DNA of 22,391 nucleotides. Source: Pachysolen tannophilus NRRL Y-2460 (taxonomy: Eukaryota; Ascomycota; Pichiomycetes; Alaninales; Pachysolenaceae). The stretch's first letter is position 1, and each line of letters starts with the position of its first letter. The stretch is from NCBI GenBank assembly GCA_001661245.1, contig KV454015.1, forward strand, positions 193,429 to 215,819, in the 5' to 3' direction. The notes under the pieces were generated by a model, which was not told the DNA's origin, did not search any database, and saw nothing but the letters and a program-made list of their open reading frames with translations. The position numbers were made by a program, and so were the translations under genes. Positions 1 to 7,540 of this stretch are shown piece by piece.

Positions 1-16
1 TATATATATAATATAT

Positions 17-58
<42 letters not shown>
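1..58. repeat. TA dinucleotide microsatellite at the window edge
   Basis: Near-pure TA repeat, slightly interrupted over its first 20 bases. It lies just past the 3' end of the transporter gene, so it probably sits in its 3' flank. Similar AT runs occur at 3103-3134, about 4821-4850 and about 19413-19433, all between genes. Confidence 0.95.
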
Positions 59-63
<5 letters not shown>

Positions 64-76
64 AATACAATATTAC

Positions 77-1639
77 TTAGGACATTGATTTACCATTCAT
101 TTCTCTAATCATTAGATATTTGTAATACCATTCTTTTGTCCAATTTCTACATCTTTTACCATAAATAATCATAGATGCAGCTAAAATTGTAATAATTATA
201 TCAATGATTGCCAATATAATGTAAACTTTCTGATTTCCCATTTTCTCCAACATTGGAGAACAAACAAAAGTTGAAATACACCCAATAGTATTGTTTATTA
301 CGGAAACACCAACCATTCCTTCTAAAACCATCAGTGGGTATGAATCCATTAGATAGCTCATTGTAATATCACCTAAAGAACCAAATCCAAATCCAATAAA
401 TCCTAGTCCTATGTATATACATCCCAAATTATTGTCAGTAACTCCAAATCCAAACATCACTAGACCTATAGGGGAAATGATGGCTGATAAAAAGATAAAG
501 TATAACCTGTATTCAGCTTCTTGTATACCATTTCGTTTCTTTGCTAGAAAGATGGCAAAATAATCTGACAAACTTCCCGCGTAAATACATCCAAGTGTAG
601 CCCCAATGAGACAAGGTATGTTGATAAGGCTAACAGCCATATCGGAAAAATTGAATGGTTCCTTATACATGTATATGTTCAGTGAAGTCAAATAAAAAGT
701 TAAAAAGGCATCTTGAACACCCCATACTAAACCAGAGACTACAACAGCAGGAAACCAAAATACTCTCAACATATTAAACAAACGTTGAAAATATTCATTC
801 ATACCCAAATTTTGTATGTTTGAAGCCTTAGTTATTAGTTTCATTCTTTCTCTATAAGATTTCAACTGATTGTTTTCCTTTTTTCCTTCTTCATTATTGT
901 ACCTTTCAAAGTAGGTTTCGTCCATAGTGAAACAAATTAATATAAGGAGAAGAAAAGAAATTATTGTTGAATACCACCCAACCCATCTGAAGCTTTGATT
1001 TGAAGAAATTATATGAGCGATAAGAGGCCCTAAATAAGTACCAATAGAAGTAGCAAGGATGTATACAGTTAACACAGACCCTAGCTGATGACAATAGAAC
1101 AATTCTGAGAGAGATAATTGAACATGAGCCTCAGCACAGCTCCCCGATATACCGATAAACAATTGAGACCAAATAATATCTGTTGATTTCTTTGATACAG
1201 AAAACCAAAGTGAACCAATTAATCCCATTGAAATGCACAAAATATAAGTGACTCTATGACCATATAAACTAGATAAAGGTGCTAAAAACCAAGTTGAATA
1301 TCCAGTGCCAAAAAACAAAGCAGCTGATCCAATATCCAATGTCTTGTAACTTATCCCAAGTTTTCCTCCCAATGATCCATGAGTTGATTCCGCACAATTT
1401 GCAATAGCAGCTGTAAACGCTGTTATGATCGATAAGAGTACAAAATGCCATCTTTTCTTCCAGACAGAAAAATTTAAAGGATCATTAGGAGAATCAGAAG
1501 GCTGTGGATGCAAGATAACATTTCCTTCAGTTTTCAAATTTCCTGTACAAACTGTCGTAGATCGATAAACCTGTGGATCTTGCGTCTCAAAAGAATAAAT
1601 ATTAATCGTTCCAGGAATATTATCAGCTATTTGTATCAT
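77..1639 (-). CDS. MFS transporter, DHA1 family, HOL1-like
   Basis: Predicted polytopic membrane transporter of 520 residues. The cytosolic N-terminus ends in a DPLNF-S-W-K-K motif, matching the DPLNW signature just before TM1 of fungal DHA1 drug, cation or polyamine transporters. About 12 hydrophobic segments follow. The loop after TM2 has a motif-A-like APLSSLYGHR. The central loop carries DETYFER (family PETLFDR), and the second half has LSDYF and a KKRNGIQEAEYRL stretch typical of the HOL1-like group. The reading frame is open 7 codons further upstream, but that extension begins with TTG; the first ATG is at 1639. Substrate is not readable from sequence; polyamines, cations or drugs are all possible. 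It is divergent from the SH3 protein gene, about 400 bp away. Family call is strong; the subfamily is inferred. Confidence 0.9.
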   Translation of the reverse strand: MIQIADNIPGTINIYSFETQDPQVYRSTTVCTGNLKTEGNVILHPQPSDSPNDPLNFSVWKKRWHFVLLSIITAFTAAIANCAESTHGSLGGKLGISYKTLDIGSAALFFGTGYSTWFLAPLSSLYGHRVTYILCISMGLIGSLWFSVSKKSTDIIWSQLFIGISGSCAEAHVQLSLSELFYCHQLGSVLTVYILATSIGTYLGPLIAHIISSNQSFRWVGWYSTIISFLLLILICFTMDETYFERYNNEEGKKENNQLKSYRERMKLITKASNIQNLGMNEYFQRLFNMLRVFWFPAVVVSGLVWGVQDAFLTFYLTSLNIYMYKEPFNFSDMAVSLINIPCLIGATLGCIYAGSLSDYFAIFLAKKRNGIQEAEYRLYFIFLSAIISPIGLVMFGFGVTDNNLGCIYIGLGFIGFGFGSLGDITMSYLMDSYPLMVLEGMVGVSVINNTIGCISTFVCSPMLEKMGNQKVYIILAIIDIIITILAASMIIYGKRCRNWTKEWYYKYLMIREMNGKSMS

Positions 1640-2036
1640 TTTTTTCTTATTATTCAACAACTTAACCCTATAGCTTTATCATCAAAACAAGACTAAATCA
1701 TACAGTTATATCAACTATATTAACATCCATTCTCAACAGAACGTAAAATATTTCATAAAAATATTATATTATGTATGCAGGTGAAAAATACAGCTGAAGA
1801 CTAGGGTTCGCACAGCGTGCGGCTGAGCTCGGTTAAAGTGAAAGAGATCTTTTAATCTTTCATGGTCAGCTAAGGAACCGATTTGACTAAATTTGTAACG
1901 GGATATAAGTTGGAATAGTTGACTACAAAGGAAGTTATCCCCCCCTTTTTTTAAAAAAAATTGATCTTATAAATATAATTATTGTTTTTTTATTATTATT
2001 TAGCGGCTAAATTATATAGCTATAAATCAAACCATA
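1640..2036. promoter_or_regulatory. Divergent intergenic promoter region, MFS gene / SH3 gene
   Basis: About 400 bp shared by two divergent genes. It holds a more GC-balanced block near 1800-1920 with a CGCAC-N3-GTGCG inverted repeat at 1809-1821 and a 7-bp hairpin (TGAAAGA / TCTTTCA, 10-nt loop) at 1839-1862. TATA-like sequence lies at about 2010-2026, just upstream of the SH3 gene ATG. No tRNA or mobile element was recognised. Confidence 0.6.
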
Positions 2037-3092
2037 ATGAGGAATGGGCAAGTTATAGGTGCTATTATAGGCACTCTCATAGGGTTTGTAATTTTCCTTA
2101 TGTTGTTCCTTTGGTTGTTATGGGTTTATTTTGTAGAGATTGTTAGTGATGATTATAATAGAATTTCAGTAAGGTTGAGACCTGGACGCGTAAAGAGTTT
2201 GAATAAAATTAATTCTGAATCTAAAGAAGAACTGGATGTTGGAATGGGGGATGATCAATTGACCACAATTCCTAATGAGGGAACAAATCTCAGATCAGAA
2301 GGAGAATGTGAACAAGAGCGTGAGGTGGGAGAGACTCCATATGCCATGACAAATCGTGATTACTCTAGAACTTTGAATAGAGAAGATGATTTGATTGAAG
2401 AGAATTCTTATTTGCAATTACTTGATGATGAACTTTTTTTCACAAAAGATTGTTATTCAAACAGATTAATTCGTATTGGAATGATTGTTGTTTGTATCAA
2501 GCCTTATATTGCAAAGACTAAAGATGAGTTTAGTTTAACAACAGGAGATTTGATTAGGTTGTTAAAGATTTTCAAGATCAAAGAAAGTAATCGTAAAACA
2601 AACAATCAATATGATCAAAGTCCTAAACCATGGAGCTTAGAAATGGGTGGTGATGTACACAGTCAACAACCAAAGGCAACAGAAGAAGGTGAAGGAGGAG
2701 GAGGAGGAGGAGAAGAAGAAGAAGTAAATAAAGATGAACAAGAAGAAGATTGTGAAATTATCATGGGACAAGGTATATTATTAGACTCCTATTTAGAAAT
2801 GAGAGGTTCAAATTTAACAATTTTCTCAAAATTACAACCAAATAACTCTGGTATTACTACTGCAACAACTGCACCCCTGAATATGAAGAGTTATTCCTCA
2901 AGTAATAATAATTTATTAAGAGATAATCAATTTTCTAGTTCTCAAATTGCAGTTGATGATTTAAATAATACTACTTTTATCAAAAATTTCCCGATGAAGT
3001 ACGTATCATTGGAGAGTACTGTTATTCAAGCAGCTTTAGAACAAAACTCAGAAGCTTCTGTCACAAGAAATGACACTAACTCCAGCCAATAA
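2037..3092 (+). CDS. Single-pass membrane protein with an interrupted SH3 domain
   Basis: A 351-residue protein with one strong transmembrane segment right at the N-terminus (about residues 7-33) and no separate signal peptide, so probably a signal anchor. The rest is hydrophilic. Residues about 150-180 (VVCIKPYIAKTKDEFSLTTG and following GDLIRLLKIF) match the first half of an SH3 domain: ALYDY-like strand, acidic RT loop and the GD-I turn. Residues 244-255 (GQGILLDSYLEM) match the closing G-hFP-NYVE strand. Between them lie about 57 residues rich in Gly, Glu, Asn and Gln, from GGA and GAA repeats at about 2690-2725. The layout of TM plus distal SH3 recalls yeast Fus1, an SH3 protein of cell fusion, but here the TM is at the extreme N-terminus. 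The function is unknown; SH3 is inferred from pattern. Confidence 0.75.
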   Translation: MRNGQVIGAIIGTLIGFVIFLMLFLWLLWVYFVEIVSDDYNRISVRLRPGRVKSLNKINSESKEELDVGMGDDQLTTIPNEGTNLRSEGECEQEREVGETPYAMTNRDYSRTLNREDDLIEENSYLQLLDDELFFTKDCYSNRLIRIGMIVVCIKPYIAKTKDEFSLTTGDLIRLLKIFKIKESNRKTNNQYDQSPKPWSLEMGGDVHSQQPKATEEGEGGGGGGEEEEVNKDEQEEDCEIIMGQGILLDSYLEMRGSNLTIFSKLQPNNSGITTATTAPLNMKSYSSSNNNLLRDNQFSSSQIAVDDLNNTTFIKNFPMKYVSLESTVIQAALEQNSEASVTRNDTNSSQ

Positions 3093-3102
3093 AAAGATGG
3101 CC

Positions 3103-3134
3103 AATATATATATATATATATACATATATATATA
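3103..3134. repeat. AT microsatellite in a 3'-3' intergenic gap
   Basis: AT repeat between the convergent SH3 and coiled-coil genes, whose coding regions end 150 bp apart. Nothing else is recognisable in that gap apart from pyrimidine-rich sequence at about 3150-3200. Confidence 0.9.
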
Positions 3135-3242
3135 AAAGGGAAATTTCTGTTTAATATTTTTGCTATACATTTGTTTCTTTTCTCTTTTCTTTTACATCAT
3201 TATTTCTTCTAATAGTTAACAAAATTAAATTATAATATACAC

Positions 3243-4757
3243 CTACACATTTGAATTAGTTTCTCCATTTGAACTAATATTTGATTTATATAAGAATTTC
3301 CATTTTTCAACTGTAAGATTAGCTTTTTTACAATTTTCTTTCATTTGATTTAATTCTTTTAATAATTTTTCATTTTCCAATTTGTAATGATCAATTTTGT
3401 TATTTCCATTTTGAAATTCAAGTTTATTATTTGTATTTTCCACATTAGATATCAAATTATAAAATTTTTCAAAATTTGTATAAAATAATGATTTTATAGA
3501 ATCAAAATTTGAAAGGGAATTTGTAGCTTTTGTCAAATCAATATTATTGAAACTTTTAGATTTTTGTAAATTATCGTTAAATTGTGTAATGAAATCGTTT
3601 AGTGTTGGTAAATACTCAACCAATATCTGGCTATTATTATTGGCGGTACCATTACTGGATTGATTTATTATAAAAACCGATTTTAAATAGTGATATAATT
3701 GATCAAAATATGCCAGAAGTGTAGTTAAAAACAGCGCGCTTTCTTCATTATTGTTTATTAGTTGAAATAATAAATTTGATGAATCTTCCAATAACGTTCT
3801 TGTTTCTCTGTCAATAATGTTTTTCACCAAGACGTCATCTTCTGATAATGCGTCCGATTTGGCAATTTTTGGTAGTGGCAAAGGTTGTTGCGGTTGTGGC
3901 AGCATCATCAGCAGCAGTTGCATTTGCAGAGGCAGTTGCAGTGGCAGCTGGAGATCAGGCACCACGGTGGTATTATTTATCAATCTCGAGGGTGGTCCAA
4001 GAGCAGTTGTTACAGTTTGTTCCTGTTGTGTATTTTTTGGAAATGCAGAACTGATTGAATTTTGATTATTATTTTGATTATTATTATTGATATAGTTGTA
4101 GTTATATTGTGAGGGTGAATTTAATTTCAATAACAATTTATCTCTCAATTCGTCAATAATGACATCTTTTTTCTTGATTTCAATTTTACTATTTTCTCTC
4201 GTATTATCATTCAAAATTTTTAAATGAGATCTTTCTTTTTTCAAATATTTGATATCATTATTTAACAGATGAATAGATTTTTTAAGTTTCAAGATTTCCA
4301 TATCTTTTTCATCTATGATTTTATCCTTTTTCGAGATCACTTCATTGATTAAAAACCCATTTTGTTTTTTCAATTTATTTATCTCTTCTCTTTGTTGATT
4401 ATGCTGTGAAATTGCAATTTCCTTGGTTTCTGCTGTTTTTTCCAATAAATTAAGCAATTCATATATTACATTAAGTACCTTCTTATCATTTAACAACATA
4501 GCTTGTGTCACTTGTGTAACTTGTGTAACTTTTGCAGTCTGAGTCTGCTTAGAGGAATTAACCGCCAGAGAAATTTTATCAGATTCATTATTATTCAAAT
4601 TCTCCTTATCACTTTCATCATTCTCTAATAATTTTTCTAAATCTAATGAGCAAAATAATAATTGATTTGGTAACGACGATTTAAGAAACCCTCTATTCTT
4701 CAATTTTTCATTAACAACCCTCGATCCCTCTTTAATCTGAGAGACTGATACCGACAT
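3243..4757 (-). CDS. Coiled-coil protein, ADIP/Msd1/SSX2IP-like
   Basis: A 504-residue protein if it starts at the first ATG (4757). An upstream in-frame extension of 20 codons starts only with TTG and is hydrophobic, so it is not used here. Residues 1-25 (SVSQIKEGSRVVNEKLKNRGF) and a later LLNDKKVLNVIYELLNLLEK (about 88-107) fit the start of the ADIP family: a short 'S-x-x-x-N-x-x-L-x-x-x-G-F' element, then a helix with ELL. A long coiled coil follows (about 108-212). Then come an Asn-rich stretch, a Gln/Pro patch with eight CTG codons (3900-3947), a helical region (about 310-430) and a final short coil. ADIP relatives (S. pombe Msd1, human SSX2IP) anchor microtubule minus ends at spindle poles or centrosomes. 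The residue pattern is seen; the family call is by recall, and other coiled-coil proteins could look alike. Confidence 0.65.
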   Translation of the reverse strand: MSVSVSQIKEGSRVVNEKLKNRGFLKSSLPNQLLFCSLDLEKLLENDESDKENLNNNESDKISLAVNSSKQTQTAKVTQVTQVTQAMLLNDKKVLNVIYELLNLLEKTAETKEIAISQHNQQREEINKLKKQNGFLINEVISKKDKIIDEKDMEILKLKKSIHLLNNDIKYLKKERSHLKILNDNTRENSKIEIKKKDVIIDELRDKLLLKLNSPSQYNYNYINNNNQNNNQNSISSAFPKNTQQEQTVTTALGPPSRLINNTTVVPDLQLPLQLPLQMQLLLMMLPQPQQPLPLPKIAKSDALSEDDVLVKNIIDRETRTLLEDSSNLLFQLINNNEESALFLTTLLAYFDQLYHYLKSVFIINQSSNGTANNNSQILVEYLPTLNDFITQFNDNLQKSKSFNNIDLTKATNSLSNFDSIKSLFYTNFEKFYNLISNVENTNNKLEFQNGNNKIDHYKLENEKLLKELNQMKENCKKANLTVEKWKFLYKSNISSNGETNSNV

Positions 4758-4910
4758 CACTAAGCAAAACCAACACAGATACACAACCCAAACCTCTAAT
4801 AAGTTCAAATTTATCAATCAATAATATACATATATATATATATATATTTATATGATAAACTCGTACAAAATAATAATGTAAACAAAAAAAACAAACAAAA
4901 AAGAAAACAT

Positions 4911-4916
4911 CACGTG
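4911..4916. promoter_or_regulatory. CACGTG E-box (Cbf1/Pho4-type site)
   Basis: Palindromic CACGTG in the context TCACGTGCAC, about 155 bp upstream of the coiled-coil gene start. TCACGTG is the usual Cbf1-preferred form in yeasts. Function is inferred from the motif alone. Confidence 0.45.
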
Positions 4917-4948
4917 CACTCGAACTTTGTTACGCGCTGACACGACCA

Positions 4949-4975
4949 TTTTTGGGTCATCTTTTGACCCAAAAA
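4949..4975. promoter_or_regulatory. Perfect 11-bp inverted repeat with GGGTCA-N5-TGACCC core
   Basis: Arms TTTTTGGGTCA and TGACCCAAAAA separated by 5 bases. It lies about 205 bp upstream of the coiled-coil gene ATG. The same core and spacer recur upstream of COG6 at 19564-19580. It could be a site for a dimeric transcription factor; the factor is unknown. Confidence 0.6.
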
Positions 4976-5243
4976 AAAAAACATATGGAATTGGAATTAT
5001 AACTTTCTACAACGACAAGTCTCAGAGTCTTTAAAATCTCAGAGTCTCAATTGAAAATTGTGAAAATTGAAAATGGAGTATAACTTTAACAAGCTGAAAA
5101 TTCTAAACAATATTAATAAAAATAGTAAAAAAAAAAAAAATGGAAAAAAGGCAAAATAAAAAAAAAATAAAAAAAGAGAATATGTAATATAGATGGTTGA
5201 ACTTATTGAATCTTGAGTCTTTTTTTCTTTTAATCATCATCAG

Positions 5244-5270
5244 GGCCCCAGGTCCCAATGACCTAAGGCC
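5244..5270. repeat. 27-bp dyad centred on CCAAT
   Basis: Pattern GGCC-N2-AGGTC-N5-GACCT-N2-GGCC, with CCAAT as the central five bases. Nine of eleven arm positions pair. It sits between the ATP14 3' end and the coiled-coil gene promoter, so it could be a protein site or a hairpin in the ATP14 3' region. Confidence 0.55.
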
Positions 5271-5428
5271 ACAATTGGCTACAGCTGGCTATCAGCTTCA
5301 CGAACATTGTTTGTTGATTTTTTTTTTTTTTTATTATTTTTTTTATTTCATGAGAATTTATAATCGTTAACTTTAATTGAGTGCACACCTTTTACTACTT
5401 TTTCTTTTCTTTCTTTTCTTTTATTCCT

Positions 5429-5977
5429 TTAATGGTGATGTTCTTCTTCTTCTGGGAAAACAAACCAGTCTTCTTCAGCAGCTGAAGAAACCTCACCTTC
5501 TTTTACTGATTCAGTGGTGACTTCTGCCGAGTCGTAAGCAGCCAATTCCTCAGCGCTACCTTCAACTTCTGGAACCTTTGCCAGTGCTGGGACAGCCCAT
5601 GGCTTGGTACTACTAGCAGCCTCCAGTTCTGATAATGGAGCTGGCTTAAAACTTTTCAATTCCCTAACATACAAATCCGAAATCAAATCTATTTTTTTTA
5701 AAAAAAAAAAAAAAAATAATTATAATAAGTTAGCATATATTGAGCCAATTCAATTGATATAAAAAATAAAATTCAATTCTTTTCTAATACTTACTGTAAC
5801 GAACTGGAGCAACTGAAAATGCTCTAACACTGGTCTTTGCAGTTAAAATTCTCTATTCAAAAAAAAAAAAAAAAAAATATAAAAATTAAATTCAGTTAAT
5901 ACATTGCCAATGTTAAAAAAAAAAAAAAAATTCATTCAATCAAAACATACCGATGATCTAATTACCTGAGCAAACAT
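5429..5977 (-). CDS. ATP14: F1Fo-ATP synthase subunit h, mitochondrial (two introns)
   Basis: Peripheral-stalk subunit h of mitochondrial ATP synthase, linking Fo to F1 and needed for assembly in yeast. Three exons on the minus strand: 5951-5977, 5795-5852 and 5429-5688, giving 114 residues (about 124 in S. cerevisiae). Introns: 5853-5950 (GTATGT, branch-like TATTAAC, TAG) and 5689-5794 (GTAAGT, branch TGCTAAC, TAG). Exon 1 encodes only MFAQVIRSS. Exons 1 and 2 supply an Arg/Ser-rich mitochondrial presequence ending RAFSVAPVRY. NLISDLYVRELK matches the conserved start of mature Atp14 (NVIQDLYLRELK), KPW is kept, and the acidic end with EEDW and a short His run matches the family. The third exon alone appears open only from a TTG; the spliced start at 5977 explains it. 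Next to YHC1 and GSP1 as in S. cerevisiae. Confidence 0.93.
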
Positions 5978-6424
5978 TATTCTTTTTTAATTCTTTTACT
6001 AAACTTAAATAGATTAATTTAAATATATAAATAATTTTTATCTTAAATTATAGTATAGTATATACCTTTTTTATTTCCTTGGAAAATGAATTTCCAATTT
6101 TTTGGTTGGCCAGCGAAATAGAATGTGAAAAAGAAGAGGTAAGAAAAAAAAAAAACCGGGCAAACCGCCAAAAATTAAAGGCCAAATCAAAGAGCTCGCA
6201 ACCGGGGCGCGCGGGCGGGCTGAAAAAATGAAAAACAAAAAAAAAAGTCCAAAAAAAGATGTTTGGTTAGCGCCCACACGACCCATTTATTGTATTATTT
6301 TTTATTTAATTTTTCCCCTTTAAAAAAAAAACAAAATCTATCAGCGGTTAACAAAGAGAAAAGTAACTTCAATTATATATAAATATATATGATTATAATA
6401 ATTGAATTGAATTAAACAGCGGTT
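5978..6424. promoter_or_regulatory. Divergent promoter ATP14 / YHC1 with a pure-GC patch
   Basis: A 447-bp region between two divergent starts. It is mostly A/T-rich, but 6202-6220 is nineteen G/C bases in a row and includes CGCGCGG (6208-6214), the motif of the RSC remodeller subunits Rsc3/Rsc30 in S. cerevisiae. Poly-A runs flank it. That pairing is typical of nucleosome-depleted promoters. A 9-bp direct repeat CAGCGGTTA occurs at 6342-6350 and 6417-6425, the second reaching the first base of the YHC1 ATG. An open frame at 6071-6286 is judged spurious. Confidence 0.55.
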
Positions 6425-7169
6425 ATGCCAAAATACTATTGTGAATATTGTCGATGTAAGTATGAGTTTTTTTTATATTTTTTGGATTCAATTACTAACT
6501 TTTTTTTTTTTTTCTTGTTTTAGCTTATTTGACCCATGATTCAATGAGTGTGAGAAAATCTCACTTGATGGGGAAAAATCATTTAAAATACTATTGTGAC
6601 TATTATGAACGTAAGTAATGTCTATTCAATGTTACTATCTTGTATGGTACGAGATGTCAAATATACCGCTTTTACTAACTTTTAGATAACCTATCTTTTT
6701 TTTTTGAAAATAATTAGGAGAGGCAAAAAAATCAAATGTTTGGGAACCTTCTGAACTTCCTTATGAAGCAACACTAAAAGAGTATTTTAAAGGAATACCA
6801 GGGTCTAGGAATTTGAAATTGGGAGAAGTATTGGAGCAAGAAAATTTCTTGGATGAACAAGAAGAAGATGAAGAAATAAGTAATATCAGCGGGCCCGGGC
6901 CCACTAATAGTAGTAGATCAGCTGCTGGAGTTGGAGCTGGAGCTACTACTAGTGCTACTAGTGCTACTAGTGCTGCCGCGGCAGCGGCTACTGCAATGAA
7001 AACAACCACCAATGCTTATGATGATTTAGAACATACAATAACAGAGAGGTATCTCCTGCCACCACCACCATTACCCAATCTCCCGAACCCACCACCTTCA
7101 GTGTACCATTATGACTTGAGACAACAGCGCTTAAAAGTAGCTGAACTCATGAGAAGACACGAAACATAG
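6425..7169 (+). CDS. YHC1: U1 snRNP C protein (two introns)
   Basis: U1-C component of the U1 snRNP, which stabilises pairing of U1 snRNA with the 5' splice site in the nucleus. Exons 6425-6455, 6524-6610 and 6718-7169 give 189 residues (S. cerevisiae protein 231). Both introns start GTAAGT and carry TTACTAAC branch points (6492-6499, 6672-6679). In intron 2 a nearer AG at 6685 lies only about 6 bases past the branch point, and the frame requires the AG at 6717. The N-terminus MPKYYCEYCRSYLTHDS is diagnostic, with the matrin/U1-C zinc finger ligands C6, C9, H24 and H30 all present. After the finger come WEPSELPY, an acidic stretch, an Ala/Thr/Ser-rich microsatellite-coded linker, a Pro-rich YLLPPPPLP segment and a basic C-terminal helix. 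Retained intron 1 stays open until its own 3' TAG, which would stop translation after 32 residues. Confidence 0.95.
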
Positions 7170-7540
7170 AGAACTAAAGAAAGAACTATAGGAACTATAA
7201 GAACAAAAAGAAAGAACAAATACAGAAAGTATACCCCAAATTAGGAAGTCCTGTACTCTTCCATGTTTTCCTAATCCAGTAGTCTGAGAGCTAGAATTTC
7301 CCTAAGCGGAACTAGTTACCTCAAGCAGTAAGTTATTCCCGATTAGGAAACTATTTTTTTTTTCTTTTGTTTTTTTTTTTTTTTTTTTTTTTTTGAAATC
7401 GTAAAATTTTTTTTTTCCTTTGAAATCCCTAATAAAATAAAATCATCATCATCTATAAATTTATTTATTTTATTTAATTTATTTATTAACAAATTGTATA
7501 TTGTTTTATTAATTGAATTTTCATTGATAAAGATAGCAAA
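7170..7540. other. Intergenic region YHC1 - GSP1
   Basis: A 371-bp gap between tandem plus-strand genes, acting as YHC1 3' flank and GSP1 promoter. It includes a 10-bp inverted repeat TTTCCTAATC (7267-7276) / GATTAGGAAA (7341-7350), with a partial third copy at about 7239-7248. A poly-T run of about 24 (7371-7394) lies roughly 150 bp before the GSP1 start. No RNA gene was recognised. Confidence 0.55.

Larger units (their letters stand above)
4758..5428. promoter_or_regulatory. Intergenic region: upstream of the coiled-coil gene, downstream of ATP14
   Basis: A 670-bp gap between tandem minus-strand genes. It holds a CACGTG site, two dyads, two spaced copies of TCTCAGAGTCT (5020-5030 and 5037-5047), and a GC-richer block at 5240-5300 with two near-copies of GGCTA(T)CAGCT (5277-5286, 5287-5297). 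Several poly-A/T runs are present. No coding signal was found. Confidence 0.6.

Noticed and set aside
1780-1900. Possible tRNA gene between the transporter and SH3 genes
   Set aside because: There is a D-arm-like stretch and a 7-bp hairpin, but no GGTTCGANTCC B-box, no closing acceptor stem and a 10-nt loop in the hairpin.
1900-1945. Short resemblance to the start of a yeast retrotransposon LTR
   Set aside because: About ten matching bases only, with no paired end, no target duplication and no element-coded protein nearby.
3817-4065. Plus-strand frames opposite the coiled-coil gene
   Set aside because: Cys/Ser or Val/Ala-rich shadows of the CTG/CAG-rich patch, with no domain.
4758-4817. Hydrophobic N-terminal extension of the coiled-coil protein as a signal peptide
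   Set aside because: It begins with TTG, no ATG precedes it in frame, and the family element starts right after the ATG at 4757.
6071-6286. 71-codon minus-strand open frame between ATP14 and YHC1
   Set aside because: It is made of A/T runs and the GC patch inside a divergent promoter, with Phe-rich composition and no recognisable domain.
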